Positions 45,339 through 54,665 of a stretch of 64,000 nt of DNA are shown piece after piece. How positions within the stretch are numbered: position 1 is the stretch's first letter; every line of letters starts with the position of its first letter. The stretch comes from Actinomycetota bacterium. GTDB taxonomy: Bacteria > Actinomycetota > Acidimicrobiia > IMCC26256 > VFJJ01. Where the stretch lies: assembly GCA_009886115.1 (NCBI GenBank), contig VFJJ01000069.1, positions 1 through 64,000 on the forward strand, read 5' to 3'. Under the pieces are notes generated by a model. The model was not told the origin of the DNA. It saw only the letters and a program-made list of their open reading frames with translations, and ran no database searches. A program made the position numbers and the translations under genes.

Positions 45339-47960
45339 TCATGGTTCACGTCCGGGGCCCGTCGCGTCGACAGGCCGAACGGTGACCTCTTCGCCGAACC
45401 GGCCGATGGAGACGAGCGCCAAGGCGGGCGCGCCCTCGGCCCGGGCGGCGACGAGATCGACGTGCGCCGTGAACCGCCAGTCGCCGTCACCGGCGGGGTC
45501 GGCGAGCCGTTGCACGATCGTCCACGCCTCGTACGACCCCTCCGCGCCCCGGTGCTCGTGGAGCTCGAAGAACTCCGCCGATCGGGCAGCGGCGTCGATG
45601 CCCACGAACTCGTGGTCGGCCCAGTACGGCGCCATGGCCATCGTCAGGCCGTAGGCCGTCCAACCCTCGCCGGCCCTGGCCGCCAGCGCGTCGAACGCCC
45701 GCCGGGCGAGCAGCTCGACCCAGGCGAACGCCGCGGTCCGCACGGCGGTGCGCCAGGCCCGCGGGGGCTCCACCGGACCGAGTGCGCCAGCGAACCCGCC
45801 CGGTTCCGTTGGATCGTGGCCGTGGCGGGCGATACCGGCTTCACCGCCGATCCCGGCGAGGTGGGCCCACTCCTCGAGCAACGACGCATCGGTGGCGCGG
45901 ATCAGACCGCCCAGCCAGTCGATGACGTCTTCGAGCATGTCGGTGTACGCGTCGTCGGGCAACGAGCGATCGAGCGCCCGCCAGGCGTCGGTGAGATAGC
46001 GCAGCACAAGCCCCTCGCTGCGCTCGAGGCCGTACCGGCGAACGTAACCGGTGAACCCTTCGCCGCTCTCGAGCATCTCGCGCAGGATCGACTTGGGTGA
46101 CGGCTCGTCCTCGATCCAGGGATGATGGCCGCGGTACTCGGCGAAGCACCCGTCGATCAGGTCGTGCAGCGGCTTGGGCCAGGTGATGTCGTCGAGCATC
46201 GTGATGCGGTCCTCGTAGGCGACGCCCTCGGCCTTGAGCCGGGCCACCTCGGCGCCCTTGGCCGCCGATCGTTGCGCGTACAGCACCGCCATGGGATCGT
46301 CGAGGACCGACTCGAGCACACTCACCACGTCGAGCACGTACGCCGGGTCGTCGGGGTCGAGCGTGGCCACGACCTCGATGGCGAACGGGGCGAGCGGCGC
46401 CGCGAAACGCAGCACCGAACGGTCGTCGCTGCCCTCGACGATCGACCCGACGCGAACGCCCGTGCAGCGTCCCGACTCGTCACGGAGACGCTCGGCCACG
46501 CCCGCCGCCTCGAGCGAGCGGTACACGGCGATGGCACGGCGGATGTGCCGTCGTCGGTCGGCCTCGGCGTCGTGGTTGGTCCGCAGCAGGTCCTTCAGCG
46601 CATCGGCGCCATCGGGCCGGGCCAGCACCGTCGCCACCAGATCGGCAGACACCCGGAAGCGCGACCGGAGCGGCTCGGGTCGGGCCGCGATGAGGCGCTC
46701 CATGGTCTTGTCGTCGTAGTGGATGAAGCCCTTGGGCGGCTGGGCCCGCGACACCCGCCGACGGGCCTTCGGATCGTCGCCGGCGCGGGCCAACGCCCGC
46801 TGGTTCTCGATCACATGATCGGGGGCCTGGGCCCACACGTGGCCGTCGGGGTCGAAGCCCGGCCTCCCGGCGCGACCCGCGATCTGGTGGAACTCGCGCA
46901 CCGAGAACACCCGCACCCGGGTCCCGTCGAACTTCGTGAGTGCCGTGAACAGCACCGTGCGGATGGGGATGTTGACGCCCACGCCGAGCGTGTCGGTTCC
47001 GCAGATCACGGGCAGCAGCCCGTCGCCGGCGAGCTTCTCGACCAAGCGGCGATAGCGGGGCAGCATCCCGGCGTGATGAACGCCGATCCCGTGCCGGAGG
47101 AAACGCGCCAGCGTCTGCCCGAAGCCGGTCGTGAGCCGCACCCCGGCGAGCGCGGCGGTGATGGCCTCACGCTGCTCGCGGCTCGTGAGCGGCAGGCTCG
47201 TGAGGGCCTGCGCACGCTCGACGGACGACGCCTGCGTGGTGTGCACGACGTACACCGGCGCCAGCCCGGCCCCGATCGCCTCGATCAGGGTCTCGGCGAC
47301 GGGCGTGGCCCGCCATTGGTGGTAAAGCGGGGTCGGGCGGGTGACCGACGTGACCTCGATGACCTCACGGCCGCTGCGCCGTTCGAGGTCGGCCGCGATG
47401 GTGCTCATGTCGCCCAGGGTCGCCGAGGCCAGGAGGAACTGGCACCGGTGCATGGTGAGCAACGGCACCTGCCAGGCCCATCCCCGATCCCGCTCGCCGT
47501 AGTAGTGGAACTCGTCGAGGCAGGCGAAGCCCACGTCCGTGTCGGTTCCGTTCGCCAGGGCCGAGTTGGCCAGGATCTCCGCGGTGCACACGAGCACCGG
47601 TGCATCCGGGTTGATCGACGCGTCACCCGTGGCCAGCGCGACCTGCTCGGCGCCGAGCAGATCGACGAGCTCGAAGAACTTCTCGGCCACCAACGCCTTG
47701 ATGGGCGCGGTCCACACCGCCCGGCGGCCGGCGTTGCGGGCCAGCACGATCCCGGCCAACGCCACCAGGCTCTTGCCCGAGCCGGTCGGCGTCGCCAGCA
47801 CCACGTGGGTCTCAGCCGCCAGGGCCAGCGCCGCGTCCTCCTGGTGGGGATACAGCGGCCGACCCGTGGCCGCGGCCCAGGAGCCGAAGGCATCGAGCAC
47901 GTCAGCCGGGTCGGCGCCCGGCGGGGGCAGAGCGTCGACCAGACGGGGCGGGTTCACCAC
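45339..47960 (-). CDS. Ski2-like DExH RNA helicase (DUF3516-type)
   Basis: 873 residues from GTG. ATPTGSGKS (motif I), TAPIKALVAEK (Ia), LDEFHYYGERDRG (DExH, II), LLASATLGD (III), TDTLGVGVNIPIRT and HQIAGRAGRPG (V/VI) define an SF2 Ski2-like helicase. The C-terminal 450 residues, with LLRTNHDAEADRRRHIRRAIAVY, match the actinobacterial DUF3516 region. Homologues are thought to act on RNA, possibly rRNA or decay intermediates, but are poorly studied. Length is normal. It lies 92 nt downstream of yceI on the same strand. Confidence 0.88.
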   Translation of the reverse strand: MVNPPRLVDALPPPGADPADVLDAFGSWAAATGRPLYPHQEDAALALAAETHVVLATPTGSGKSLVALAGIVLARNAGRRAVWTAPIKALVAEKFFELVDLLGAEQVALATGDASINPDAPVLVCTAEILANSALANGTDTDVGFACLDEFHYYGERDRGWAWQVPLLTMHRCQFLLASATLGDMSTIAADLERRSGREVIEVTSVTRPTPLYHQWRATPVAETLIEAIGAGLAPVYVVHTTQASSVERAQALTSLPLTSREQREAITAALAGVRLTTGFGQTLARFLRHGIGVHHAGMLPRYRRLVEKLAGDGLLPVICGTDTLGVGVNIPIRTVLFTALTKFDGTRVRVFSVREFHQIAGRAGRPGFDPDGHVWAQAPDHVIENQRALARAGDDPKARRRVSRAQPPKGFIHYDDKTMERLIAARPEPLRSRFRVSADLVATVLARPDGADALKDLLRTNHDAEADRRRHIRRAIAVYRSLEAAGVAERLRDESGRCTGVRVGSIVEGSDDRSVLRFAAPLAPFAIEVVATLDPDDPAYVLDVVSVLESVLDDPMAVLYAQRSAAKGAEVARLKAEGVAYEDRITMLDDITWPKPLHDLIDGCFAEYRGHHPWIEDEPSPKSILREMLESGEGFTGYVRRYGLERSEGLVLRYLTDAWRALDRSLPDDAYTDMLEDVIDWLGGLIRATDASLLEEWAHLAGIGGEAGIARHGHDPTEPGGFAGALGPVEPPRAWRTAVRTAAFAWVELLARRAFDALAARAGEGWTAYGLTMAMAPYWADHEFVGIDAAARSAEFFELHEHRGAEGSYEAWTIVQRLADPAGDGDWRFTAHVDLVAARAEGAPALALVSIGRFGEEVTVRPVDATGPGREP

Positions 47961-48052
47961 GGTGTTCTACCAGGGGCTGCGCTGGGCCCGGCACCGGGGT
48001 GTCCCCGAATCCGGTGGGAGCCCCGTGCCCGCCCGCACGCCGCCACCACTGC

Positions 48053-48595
48053 TCAGGCCTTGACCGCCTCGATGTCGAGTCCGATCTTGATCTTCTCGCC
48101 CACGAGCACCCCTCCGGTGTCGAGCGCCACGTTCCATTCGAGGCCCCAGTCCCTGCGATTCACCTCGGTCTCGGCAGAGAAGCCGACCCGGGTGCCACCC
48201 CACGGATCGGTCGTGACGCCGTTGAACTCGAGCTCGAAGGCAACCTGGCGGGTCACGTCCTTGATCGTCAGGTCGCCGAAGAGCTCGAGGTCACCGCCTT
48301 CATCCTTGATCCCCGTGCTGGTGAAGCTCATCGTCGGGAACCGCTCGACGTCGAAGAAGTCCGCCCCACGCAGATGCTCGTCGCGGGTGTCGTCACCGGT
48401 GGTCACCGACGCCAGGTCGACGATCGCCGACACCGATGACGAGAGCGGATCATCGGTGATGATGAGCGCACCCGAGAACGAGGCGAAGCGGCCGCGAACC
48501 TTGGAGATCATGAGATGGCGAGCCGTGAACCCGACCACGGAATGGGACGGGTCGACGGTCCAGGTACCAGGTGAGACATCGGTGACTGCTGACAT
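48053..48595 (-). CDS. YceI family lipid-binding-like protein
   Basis: 180 residues from ATG 48595, with AAAGGAG 6 nt upstream fixing the start. GTWTVDPSHSVVGFTARHLMISKVRGRFASFSG, then SVTTGDDTRDEHLRGADFFDVERFPTMSFTS and DWGLEWNVALDTGGVLVGEKIKIGLDIE are the YceI lipocalin-like barrel. There is no signal peptide, so it is cytoplasmic, unlike E. coli YceI. It probably binds a polyprenyl or other amphiphilic ligand. It is divergent from a MarR regulator, a frequent actinobacterial arrangement that suggests the regulator controls it. Confidence 0.9.
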   Translation of the reverse strand: MSAVTDVSPGTWTVDPSHSVVGFTARHLMISKVRGRFASFSGALIITDDPLSSSVSAIVDLASVTTGDDTRDEHLRGADFFDVERFPTMSFTSTGIKDEGGDLELFGDLTIKDVTRQVAFELEFNGVTTDPWGGTRVGFSAETEVNRRDWGLEWNVALDTGGVLVGEKIKIGLDIEAVKA

Positions 48596-48734
48596 GGGAG
48601 CTCCTTTGGCTTCCGGGCGATGATGCACTGCACGGTTGGAAGATCACTTGCGCCCACAACTATTCCCGCCAGCAACTTTTTTTCTTGTACGCGCAAGCTC
48701 TCGGAGAGAATCGCGAACTGGGTACCATCGATCC
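48596..48734. promoter_or_regulatory. yceI/marR divergent regulatory region
   Basis: AT-rich for this genome, with a T7 run near 48677-48683. CTTGCGC at 48647-48653 and its exact inverse GCGCAAG at 48691-48697 face each other 37 nt apart; the second belongs to a local dyad CTTG-N6-CAAG (48684-48697). MarR dimers typically bind such dyads. TACCAT at 48723-48728 is a -10 box 6 nt before the marR GTG, suggesting a leaderless transcript. Confidence 0.55.
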
Positions 48735-49208
48735 GTGACCAGATGGCTCGACGACGACGAGATGCGGGCCTGGCGCAGCCTGGTCGAGGTGTACACCGAC
48801 CTCGGCGCCTCGCTCGAGGCTGATCTCCAATATCAGCACGGCATCGGCAACGGTGAGTACGCGGTGCTCGTCAACCTCTCGGAAGCGCCCGAGCAGAGGC
48901 TCCGCATGTGCGACCTGGCCCAGCGCCTGCACCTGTCGCCCAGTGGCCTCACCCGCCGCCTCGATGCCATGGTGCGCCAGGGTCTCGTCGCCCGGCAACC
49001 GTCGCCCGACGATCGACGTGTGATCCTCGCCGTGCTCACTTCGGTCGGAGTCGACGCGCTGGAATCTGCGGCCCCCGACCATGTCGAGTCCGTGCGCCGC
49101 AATCTCCTCGACCATCTCAGCCGAACGCAGATCCGCCAATTGGGCACCGCGCTCACGGCGGTTCAGCGGGGTCGCCTCGGCCCGGTACCGGAGCGGACCG
49201 AGGGGTAA
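48735..49208 (+). CDS. MarR family transcriptional regulator
   Basis: 157 residues from GTG 48735, preferred because the longer frame runs through the promoter. LVNLSEAPEQRLRMCDLAQRLHLSPSGLTRRLDAMVRQGLVARQPSPDDRRVILAVLT is a textbook MarR winged helix, with the D-DRR wing motif. The N-terminal and C-terminal helices form the dimer domain. It probably represses itself and the divergent yceI gene, responding to a small lipophilic or phenolic ligand. It is followed by an SCO6745-like gene 59 nt downstream. Confidence 0.9.
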   Translation: MTRWLDDDEMRAWRSLVEVYTDLGASLEADLQYQHGIGNGEYAVLVNLSEAPEQRLRMCDLAQRLHLSPSGLTRRLDAMVRQGLVARQPSPDDRRVILAVLTSVGVDALESAAPDHVESVRRNLLDHLSRTQIRQLGTALTAVQRGRLGPVPERTEG

Positions 49209-49267
49209 CGTGCCGGTTCACCGAATTGGCGGTCCCTTTCCCGCTCCCTCGACCCTCGGAGGCTGCC

Positions 49268-50017
49268 ATGGCCCGGTCTGCGCTCGAACTCGTCCAGGCC
49301 ACGGCGGCGCCGATCAACGCCGCTGGCGCCCCGTGGTTCTTCTCTCCGGCCACGATCGAGCGTGGCACCGCGGTCGGGTTCCCCAACGTCTTCGTGCTCT
49401 ACGGACGCGGCCGCGGCGGGGTGCTCGGTGAGGTCGATGCCGACGTGGTCGCGGCTGCCTTCGGGTACTTCAACCCGACGACGGTGCGCGACATCTGGGA
49501 TCAGGGCCGTGCGGTCATGGAGGCCCGAGCGGCGGGCGACCACTACGCAGCATCCTGCGCGGCGTTCTACCGCGACAAGCTCGCGACGTTCGCCGGCGCG
49601 GCCCGCCTGGCTGAGCTGGCCGAGACGCTCGTCGACGCCGTCGAGCCGTGCGGGCTCCCGCTGTTCGCAGCGTGGCGGGCTCAGCCCCTCCCCGACGACG
49701 CTCCGGCTCGGGCCGGTCAGCTCCTCCAGGTGATGCGCGAGTTGCGGGGCAGCGCGCACATCGTGGCCACGACCTCGGTGGGGCTCTCGCCGTCCCAGGC
49801 GATCCTGGCGAACCCCAAGGCGGGGCCGGCCCGAGCCACGTTCTTCGGCTGGCCCGAGCCCTATCCCGACCCGGTGCCGAATGCCGACCGGTTCCCGAGG
49901 GCCGAGGCCATCACCGACGAGCAGCTCGTGGCCTCACACCAGATGCTGGTCGAGGCCGGCGCGGGCGACGAGTTCGCCGACCTGGTGCTCGCCGCCCACG
50001 GCATCATCACCAGCTGA
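49268..50017 (+). CDS. SCO6745-like family protein
   Basis: 249 residues from ATG 49268 (AGGCTGCC upstream, weak). APINAAGAPWFFSPATIERGTAVGFPNVFVLYGRGRGGVLGEVDADVVAAAFGYFNPTTVRDIW resembles the opening of actinobacterial SCO6745 family proteins, which are helical and of unknown function. The middle (LFAAWRAQPLPDDAPARAGQLLQVMRELRGSAHI) and late segment (LANPKAGPARATFFGWPEPYP) continue the family pattern. There is no membrane segment or catalytic motif. Recognition is from memory of family patterns. Confidence 0.6.
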   Translation: MARSALELVQATAAPINAAGAPWFFSPATIERGTAVGFPNVFVLYGRGRGGVLGEVDADVVAAAFGYFNPTTVRDIWDQGRAVMEARAAGDHYAASCAAFYRDKLATFAGAARLAELAETLVDAVEPCGLPLFAAWRAQPLPDDAPARAGQLLQVMRELRGSAHIVATTSVGLSPSQAILANPKAGPARATFFGWPEPYPDPVPNADRFPRAEAITDEQLVASHQMLVEAGAGDEFADLVLAAHGIITS

Positions 50018-50043
50018 CGGCCCAGGCCGCGGCCGGCGTTCGC

Positions 50044-50856
50044 TCACGGGCGCTCGGCCTCGGTCATCGACAACCCGAAGTCCTCGACGGCGGCCTCGGG
50101 CTCGGGGGCGCGGAGGAACAGGGTCTCGACCCCCATACCGGCGCTGGCGAAGAGGGCCTCGTAGGTCGATGCGATCTGGACGGCCACATCGTCGGCCGCC
50201 ATCATCGCCGTCCTGAACCCCTGGCGTTGCCAGTGCGGGATGAGCGCTGCCATGTGCTCGGGCAGGAACTGGTCGCCGAACTCCGTTGGCCACGTGGGAC
50301 CGATCACGATCTTCATGAAGCGCCGCCCGCCAACCTCTTCGGTGCGCCAGCACCGCAGCGTGCTCTCGAGCGCGGCCTTGGCGGCGGCGTACGCACCGAG
50401 CGAATGACGCGGTTCCTCGACCGAGTCGGACGACACGCAGGCCACCACCGAGTCGGCGCTGAGGTGTCGGAGCGCGGCGGCGATCACGAGGTTGGGACCG
50501 AAGGTGTTCACCGCGAAGATCCTGTGCCACTGATCGGCAGTGAGGTCACGCAGGCGCGCCAGCGGCGACATCCCCGCGGTGTAGAGCACGCCGTCGAGTC
50601 CACCAAGTCGCTCGGCAGCCTCATCGACGGCTCGCGGGACGTCGGCCGGGTCGAGCACGTCGATGGTGACAGCGATCCCCGAACCGGCTTCGGCCACGGC
50701 CTCGTCGAGGCGCTCGCGCCGGCGGGCTGCGAAGGCCACGGAGGCTCCGCAGCGCGCGAACGCCATCGCGGTGGCTCGACCCATCCCCGACGACGCGCCG
50801 ACGACCAGCACACGACGACCTTCGAGAGCTCCCACGTTCGTTTCCTCCATCGTCAT
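50044..50856 (-). CDS. SDR family oxidoreductase
   Basis: 270 residues from ATG 50856 (another ATG at 50850; the frame also continues to 50907). VVGASSGMG, ARRRERLDE (Arg after beta-2, NADP-type), LYTAGMSPL in place of NNAG, a Ser in CVSSDS and YAAAK are present. The NNAG change to YTAG is seen in divergent SDRs. It is the last gene of a four-gene reverse string (metallopeptidase remnant, EthD-like, amidohydrolase, SDR) and converges on the SCO6745-like gene with a 26-nt GC-rich spacer. Substrate unknown. Confidence 0.82.
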   Translation of the reverse strand: MTMEETNVGALEGRRVLVVGASSGMGRATAMAFARCGASVAFAARRRERLDEAVAEAGSGIAVTIDVLDPADVPRAVDEAAERLGGLDGVLYTAGMSPLARLRDLTADQWHRIFAVNTFGPNLVIAAALRHLSADSVVACVSSDSVEEPRHSLGAYAAAKAALESTLRCWRTEEVGGRRFMKIVIGPTWPTEFGDQFLPEHMAALIPHWQRQGFRTAMMAADDVAVQIASTYEALFASAGMGVETLFLRAPEPEAAVEDFGLSMTEAERP

Positions 50857-50932
50857 CGGGTCGCGATCATCACGCGCCGACAGCTTCACGCGCCAGGTTG
50901 AACTCATGCATCATCGAGCCGCGCACCCGGGG

Positions 50933-52117
50933 TCAGAGCCGGTAGAACGTGCGGGCCGTGGCGCCCATGACGAGCCTCTGCGACGCCTCGGGGAGCGACG
51001 CGACCGCGCTCCGGAGCTCGTGCACGACGCCGGGGATCTTGGCGTCGGGATGCGGGTAGTCGGACGCCCACAGGATCTTGTCGGCCCCGAGGTGCTCGGC
51101 CGTGAACGCCAACGCCGTCTCGTCGGGATCGAAGCTGATCATGCACTGGCGGGCGAACATCTCGCTGGGCAGGCTCGACTGGTCACGGCTGCCGAAGATC
51201 TTGATCTGGTGGTCGAAGCGCTCGAGCATGGGCACGATCCAGCCTCCGGTGCCTTCGAGGAACGCCACCCGCAGATCGGGATGGCGTTCGCAGATCCCCC
51301 CGAGCACGAAGTACGCAAGTGCCATCTGGAGATCGAGGGCGTTGGTGAGGCCCTGCCGCAACGCCAGACCGTCGGACGGGTCGGTGACGCCATCGGCCAA
51401 CCCCATGAGCCGGCAGACGTTGGGCATGTCGCCGTGCGGTGACGGGTGCACGCCGATCGGGCATCCCAGCGCGGCGGCCGCGGCCCAGAACGGGTCGTAG
51501 TCGGGGTGGTTCAGCTTCTTCGTGCCGAGGTAGGGGGCGGGCCTCACCATCACGGCCTTGAAACCCAACTGGTCGACACACCGCCTCATCTCGACGATCG
51601 CCGCGTCGATGTCCTGGACGGGCAGCACGCCCACGCCGTAGAGCCGGCTCGGCGCCGCCGCGCAGTAGTCGCGTAGCCAGTTGTTGTAGGCCCGGCAGGC
51701 CGCGCCCAGCACGTCAGCCTCCTCGACCCACGAGAGCATCGCCGTGGGATACAACACCGCGGCGTCGATCCCTTCCTCGTCCATGTCGACGAGACGAGCG
51801 TGGGGATCGCGTCCTCCGGGGCGCGACATGTGCGAGCGCGCGGCCTCGTCCCACAGATCGGTACCCACGGCGTCACCGGCCCAGCTGGCCTCGGGATCGT
51901 TTCGCGCCCCGCCATAGGCCGCGGCGGCGCTGGCGGCCGGGTAGGCCCGACCGATCGCCGTGGCCTGGACCCAACCGCCCGGGCACGACAGCTGCTCCCG
52001 AAAGGCCGGCTCTGCGTACTCGCTCCACACGGTGTCGGGCTCGATCACGTGCCCGTCGGAGTCGATGACCTCGATCCGCGGCGTCGGGTCGGTCGGGATC
52101 GCGGGGATGCTCGACAT
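50933..52117 (-). CDS. Amidohydrolase family protein
   Basis: 394 residues. EVIDSDGHVIEP replaces the HxH strand with DGH; HARLVDMDEEGIDAAVLYPTAML, GVHPSPHGD in mid-barrel, FLEGTGGWIVPMLERFDHQIK and ILWASDYPHPDAK with the conserved Asp follow. This is the same broad ACMSD/LigW-like group as the pair at 18031 and 22170, but with a different N-terminus and no close identity. It should be a single-metal hydrolase or decarboxylase. It sits between an EthD-like gene and an SDR, so all three probably act on one unknown compound. Confidence 0.8.
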   Translation of the reverse strand: MSSIPAIPTDPTPRIEVIDSDGHVIEPDTVWSEYAEPAFREQLSCPGGWVQATAIGRAYPAASAAAAYGGARNDPEASWAGDAVGTDLWDEAARSHMSRPGGRDPHARLVDMDEEGIDAAVLYPTAMLSWVEEADVLGAACRAYNNWLRDYCAAAPSRLYGVGVLPVQDIDAAIVEMRRCVDQLGFKAVMVRPAPYLGTKKLNHPDYDPFWAAAAALGCPIGVHPSPHGDMPNVCRLMGLADGVTDPSDGLALRQGLTNALDLQMALAYFVLGGICERHPDLRVAFLEGTGGWIVPMLERFDHQIKIFGSRDQSSLPSEMFARQCMISFDPDETALAFTAEHLGADKILWASDYPHPDAKIPGVVHELRSAVASLPEASQRLVMGATARTFYRL

Positions 52118-52174
52118 GCGTGCTCCGTCCTCGATGGTTGGTGAGACGGTGTCGGAAGCGTCGCCGCCCCGGAG

Positions 52175-53020
52175 CTACCAGAGCTCGTCGATGTAGGCGT
52201 CGGTACCGATCTTGGTCGCGATGAACGGGGCGGCGAAGACGATCTGCGCCAGTCCGCTGGCAGCCAGGGCATCGGCGAGGCGGTGCTGCTGCTCCCACGA
52301 GTCGAGCGGATCGCCTTCGACGAACTGGAGGAGGAAGGTGCGCCGAGCCCCTTCGGGATCGTCGGGCACGAACTCGGCCTTGGTGGGCAGCAACGGGATG
52401 TAGGACCAGCTCGAAACGTTCGCGACGGGCGTGTCGGCGATCCAGGCCGACAAGTTGCCGTCGAACCAATCGTCGATGCGGGCCTGCTCGACGCCTTCCG
52501 CGGCCTCGACCCACATGGCGACCATGCCGGGATAGCGGTAGTCGGGCGCCATCTCGAGGAGGACAGGGTCGCGGTCACGGTACGCACGCCACTCGTAGCG
52601 GTAGGTCCCGGTGTTGTAGTGGGTGCGCGAGTTGAAGCCCCGGTCGAGTTCGTAGAGCTCCAGCGCCTGGGGCGTCGACCATTCCAACCAGCTCTCGTGG
52701 GCCCCGTCGAGCATGTAGTAGACGCAGGCGTACGAGCCGGCGTCGCGAGCGAACGGCATGTCGGGATGGTCGGGGAAGCGGGCGTCCTTGTGGCGACGGG
52801 TGGCGACCCAGCGGCTCCCGGCGAAGTTGTTGGCGCCGATCATGCAGCCCGCGTAGTAGTGGTCTCGTTCGTACCACCGGTTGTACGCGAACTCATGACC
52901 CCGATGCGGGTCGGTGAACACCCACAGCATGCTGCCCACCTTGATGGGCTCGGCGTGCTCGCGAAGCACCCGTCCCGGCGCAAACGCGTTGGGATGGGCG
53001 TAACGCTCTTCGGTCGTCAT
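52175..53020 (-). CDS. EthD/dimeric alpha-beta barrel-like protein
   Basis: 281 residues from ATG 53020 with GGAGAGAG upstream. SMLWVFTDPHRGHEFAYNRWYERDHYYAGCMIGANNFAGSRWVATRRHKD resembles the EthD-type barrel (W-Y-x-D-H), and a second half starts near ARIDDWFDGNLSAWI. The two-repeat layout parallels the protein at 15581, though the sequences differ. An aromatic-rich surface (many Trp and Tyr) suggests binding of a hydrophobic compound. It is the second gene of the reverse string with an amidohydrolase and an SDR. Confidence 0.6.
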   Translation of the reverse strand: MTTEERYAHPNAFAPGRVLREHAEPIKVGSMLWVFTDPHRGHEFAYNRWYERDHYYAGCMIGANNFAGSRWVATRRHKDARFPDHPDMPFARDAGSYACVYYMLDGAHESWLEWSTPQALELYELDRGFNSRTHYNTGTYRYEWRAYRDRDPVLLEMAPDYRYPGMVAMWVEAAEGVEQARIDDWFDGNLSAWIADTPVANVSSWSYIPLLPTKAEFVPDDPEGARRTFLLQFVEGDPLDSWEQQHRLADALAASGLAQIVFAAPFIATKIGTDAYIDELW

Positions 53021-53066
53021 GGCTCTCTCCAGGTGCGCACGCTGCCAGCTCGGCAGGTGGAGCCGG

Positions 53067-53591
53067 TCACGGGCTCGCGACGGCGAACGTATCGCAGCTC
53101 GCGGGGTCGCCGGGAGCGCCGAGCTGCTCGGCCAGCTGCGCCATGAACGTGGGGGCGATGTACACCAGGTTGTCGCCCGGCGCCGGGCAGCAGAAGGGCC
53201 CAGCCTGGGCCTGCCCCAGACCACAGCCGGTCTGGATGGCCTCGGTGTACACCTGGAGCCTCGTGCGGGTGTAGGTCTGGCCCGCCTCGTCGAAATGCTG
53301 CTGCCACACACCTTGCACGTTGTCGAGCACGAACCCCATGAAGGCCTCGAACTCGTCGACGTCGGCACCCACGCCCGGCGAATCGGGCGGAGGGCTCCCA
53401 CTCACGGCCTGACCGCCGCCCGTCAGGATCTGACCCAGGATGTCGTCGATCCCCCCGGCGCCCGAGCCCGCGCCGTCACCACCGGTGCCCCCGCAACTCC
53501 GGCTCAGCACGACGATGGCCAGGATCACGAGGATTCCGGGTCCGCCGATCTTGCCGCCCAACGGAATCCCGCCCGGTCCACGTGCTCTCAC
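53067..53591 (-). pseudogene. Truncated neutral zinc metallopeptidase (YpfJ-like), catalytic half missing
   Basis: 174 residues from GTG 53591. A Gly-rich start (LGGKIGG), a membrane segment (GILVILAIVVLSRSC) and DEFEAFMGFVLDNVQGVWQQHFDEAGQTYTRTRLQVYTEAIQTGCG with GPFCCPAPGDNLVYIAPTFMAQL match the first 160 residues of the YpfJ-type neutral zinc metallopeptidase family. In intact members GAPGD is followed by a segment with HEVGHH. Here GAPGD is followed by 12 unrelated residues and a stop, and no HExxH is found in the other frames before the next gene at 53020. It is therefore a deletion remnant or a non-catalytic membrane protein. Confidence 0.7.
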
Positions 53592-53603
53592 CTGCGGTCT
53601 CGG

Positions 53604-53609
53604 TAGCCT
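53604..53609 (+). promoter_or_regulatory. -10 box for threonine aldolase, probable leaderless transcript
   Basis: TAGCCT ends 6 nt before the ATG at 53616, too close for a ribosome-binding leader. The same TANNNT spacing is seen before the genes at 15503, 25462, 48735 and 59395. Confidence 0.45.
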
Positions 53610-53615
53610 CTGGCG

Positions 53616-54647
53616 ATGCCTGATCCCCGGGGTCTCGTCGACCTGCGCTCCGACACGGTGACCCGTCCCACGAACGCGATGCGGGCTGCCATGGCCACCG
53701 CCGATGTGGGCGACGACTGCTACGGGGAGGACCCCACCGTCAATCGCTTGCAGGAGAAGGCGGCCGCCCTCCTCGGCATGGAGGCCGGCCTGTTCGTCCC
53801 CAGCGGCCGGATGGCGAACCTGCTGGCCCTGCGCGTGCTCGCCCGGCCCGGCACCGAGGTGCTGTGCCCGGCCCGCTGCCACATCCGCTCGTTCGAGGAC
53901 GCCGCGGCGCCCGTCATCGCTGGCGTGCAGCCGCACCCGCTACCCGACCTGAACGGCAGCTTCGTGCCCGAGTCGATCGATGCCGCCATGGCCGACACCC
54001 ACGAGCACCTCGCGGCCATCTCGCTCGTCACCATCGAGAACACCCACATGGCTTCGGGCGGGCAGGTCTCGAACCGGGCGCACGTTCAGGCCGTGGCCGA
54101 CGCGGCGGCGCGCCACGGTCTCCCGGTCTACTGCGACGGCGCCCGGATCTTCAACGCCGCGGCGGCGTTGGGGGTCGAGCCGGCCGCGCTCGTCGCTCCG
54201 GTCACGGCGGCGATGTTCTGCTTCTCCAAGGGATTGTGCGCTCCCGTGGGCTCGATGCTCGTCGGCACGACCGACACGATCGCGGCGGCGCGCTACGAGC
54301 GAGCCCGTCTGGGTGGCACCATGCGCCAGGCCGGGGTGATCGCCGCAGCCGCCGAGGTCGCGCTCGACTCGATGATCGACCGTCTCGCCGACGACCACGT
54401 CCGAGCGCGCCGGCTGGCCGACGCGCTGCGTGAGCGCTTCGCTCGGTCGGTCGATCCCGAGACGGTCGTCACCAACATCGTCTGTGTCGATGCGACCGGA
54501 ATGCCCATCGACTTCCTCGATCGCCTGGCCCGACACGGGATCCTGGGTGGCATGCTCGGCGCGGGCACAATCCGGTTCGTCACCCACCACGATGTCGATG
54601 ACGCCGACATCGATCGCGTCATCGTCGCGCTCGACGCGATCGTGTGA
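53616..54647 (+). CDS. Threonine aldolase (beta-eliminating lyase fold)
   Basis: 343 residues. [47 protein letters not shown] is the hallmark N-terminus of low-specificity L-threonine/allo-threonine aldolase. [15 protein letters not shown] holds the PLP-nitrogen Asp, [12 protein letters not shown] the PLP lysine, and [10 protein letters not shown] follows. It cleaves threonine or allo-threonine to glycine and acetaldehyde. Acetyl units could then meet the acetoacetyl-CoA synthetase encoded 18 nt downstream, though no direct link is shown. The start is probably leaderless. Confidence 0.9.
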   Translation: MPDPRGLVDLRSDTVTRPTNAMRAAMATADVGDDCYGEDPTVNRLQEKAAALLGMEAGLFVPSGRMANLLALRVLARPGTEVLCPARCHIRSFEDAAAPVIAGVQPHPLPDLNGSFVPESIDAAMADTHEHLAAISLVTIENTHMASGGQVSNRAHVQAVADAAARHGLPVYCDGARIFNAAAALGVEPAALVAPVTAAMFCFSKGLCAPVGSMLVGTTDTIAAARYERARLGGTMRQAGVIAAAAEVALDSMIDRLADDHVRARRLADALRERFARSVDPETVVTNIVCVDATGMPIDFLDRLARHGILGGMLGAGTIRFVTHHDVDDADIDRVIVALDAIV

Positions 54648-54665
54648 CCCGACGCAGGATGTGAC

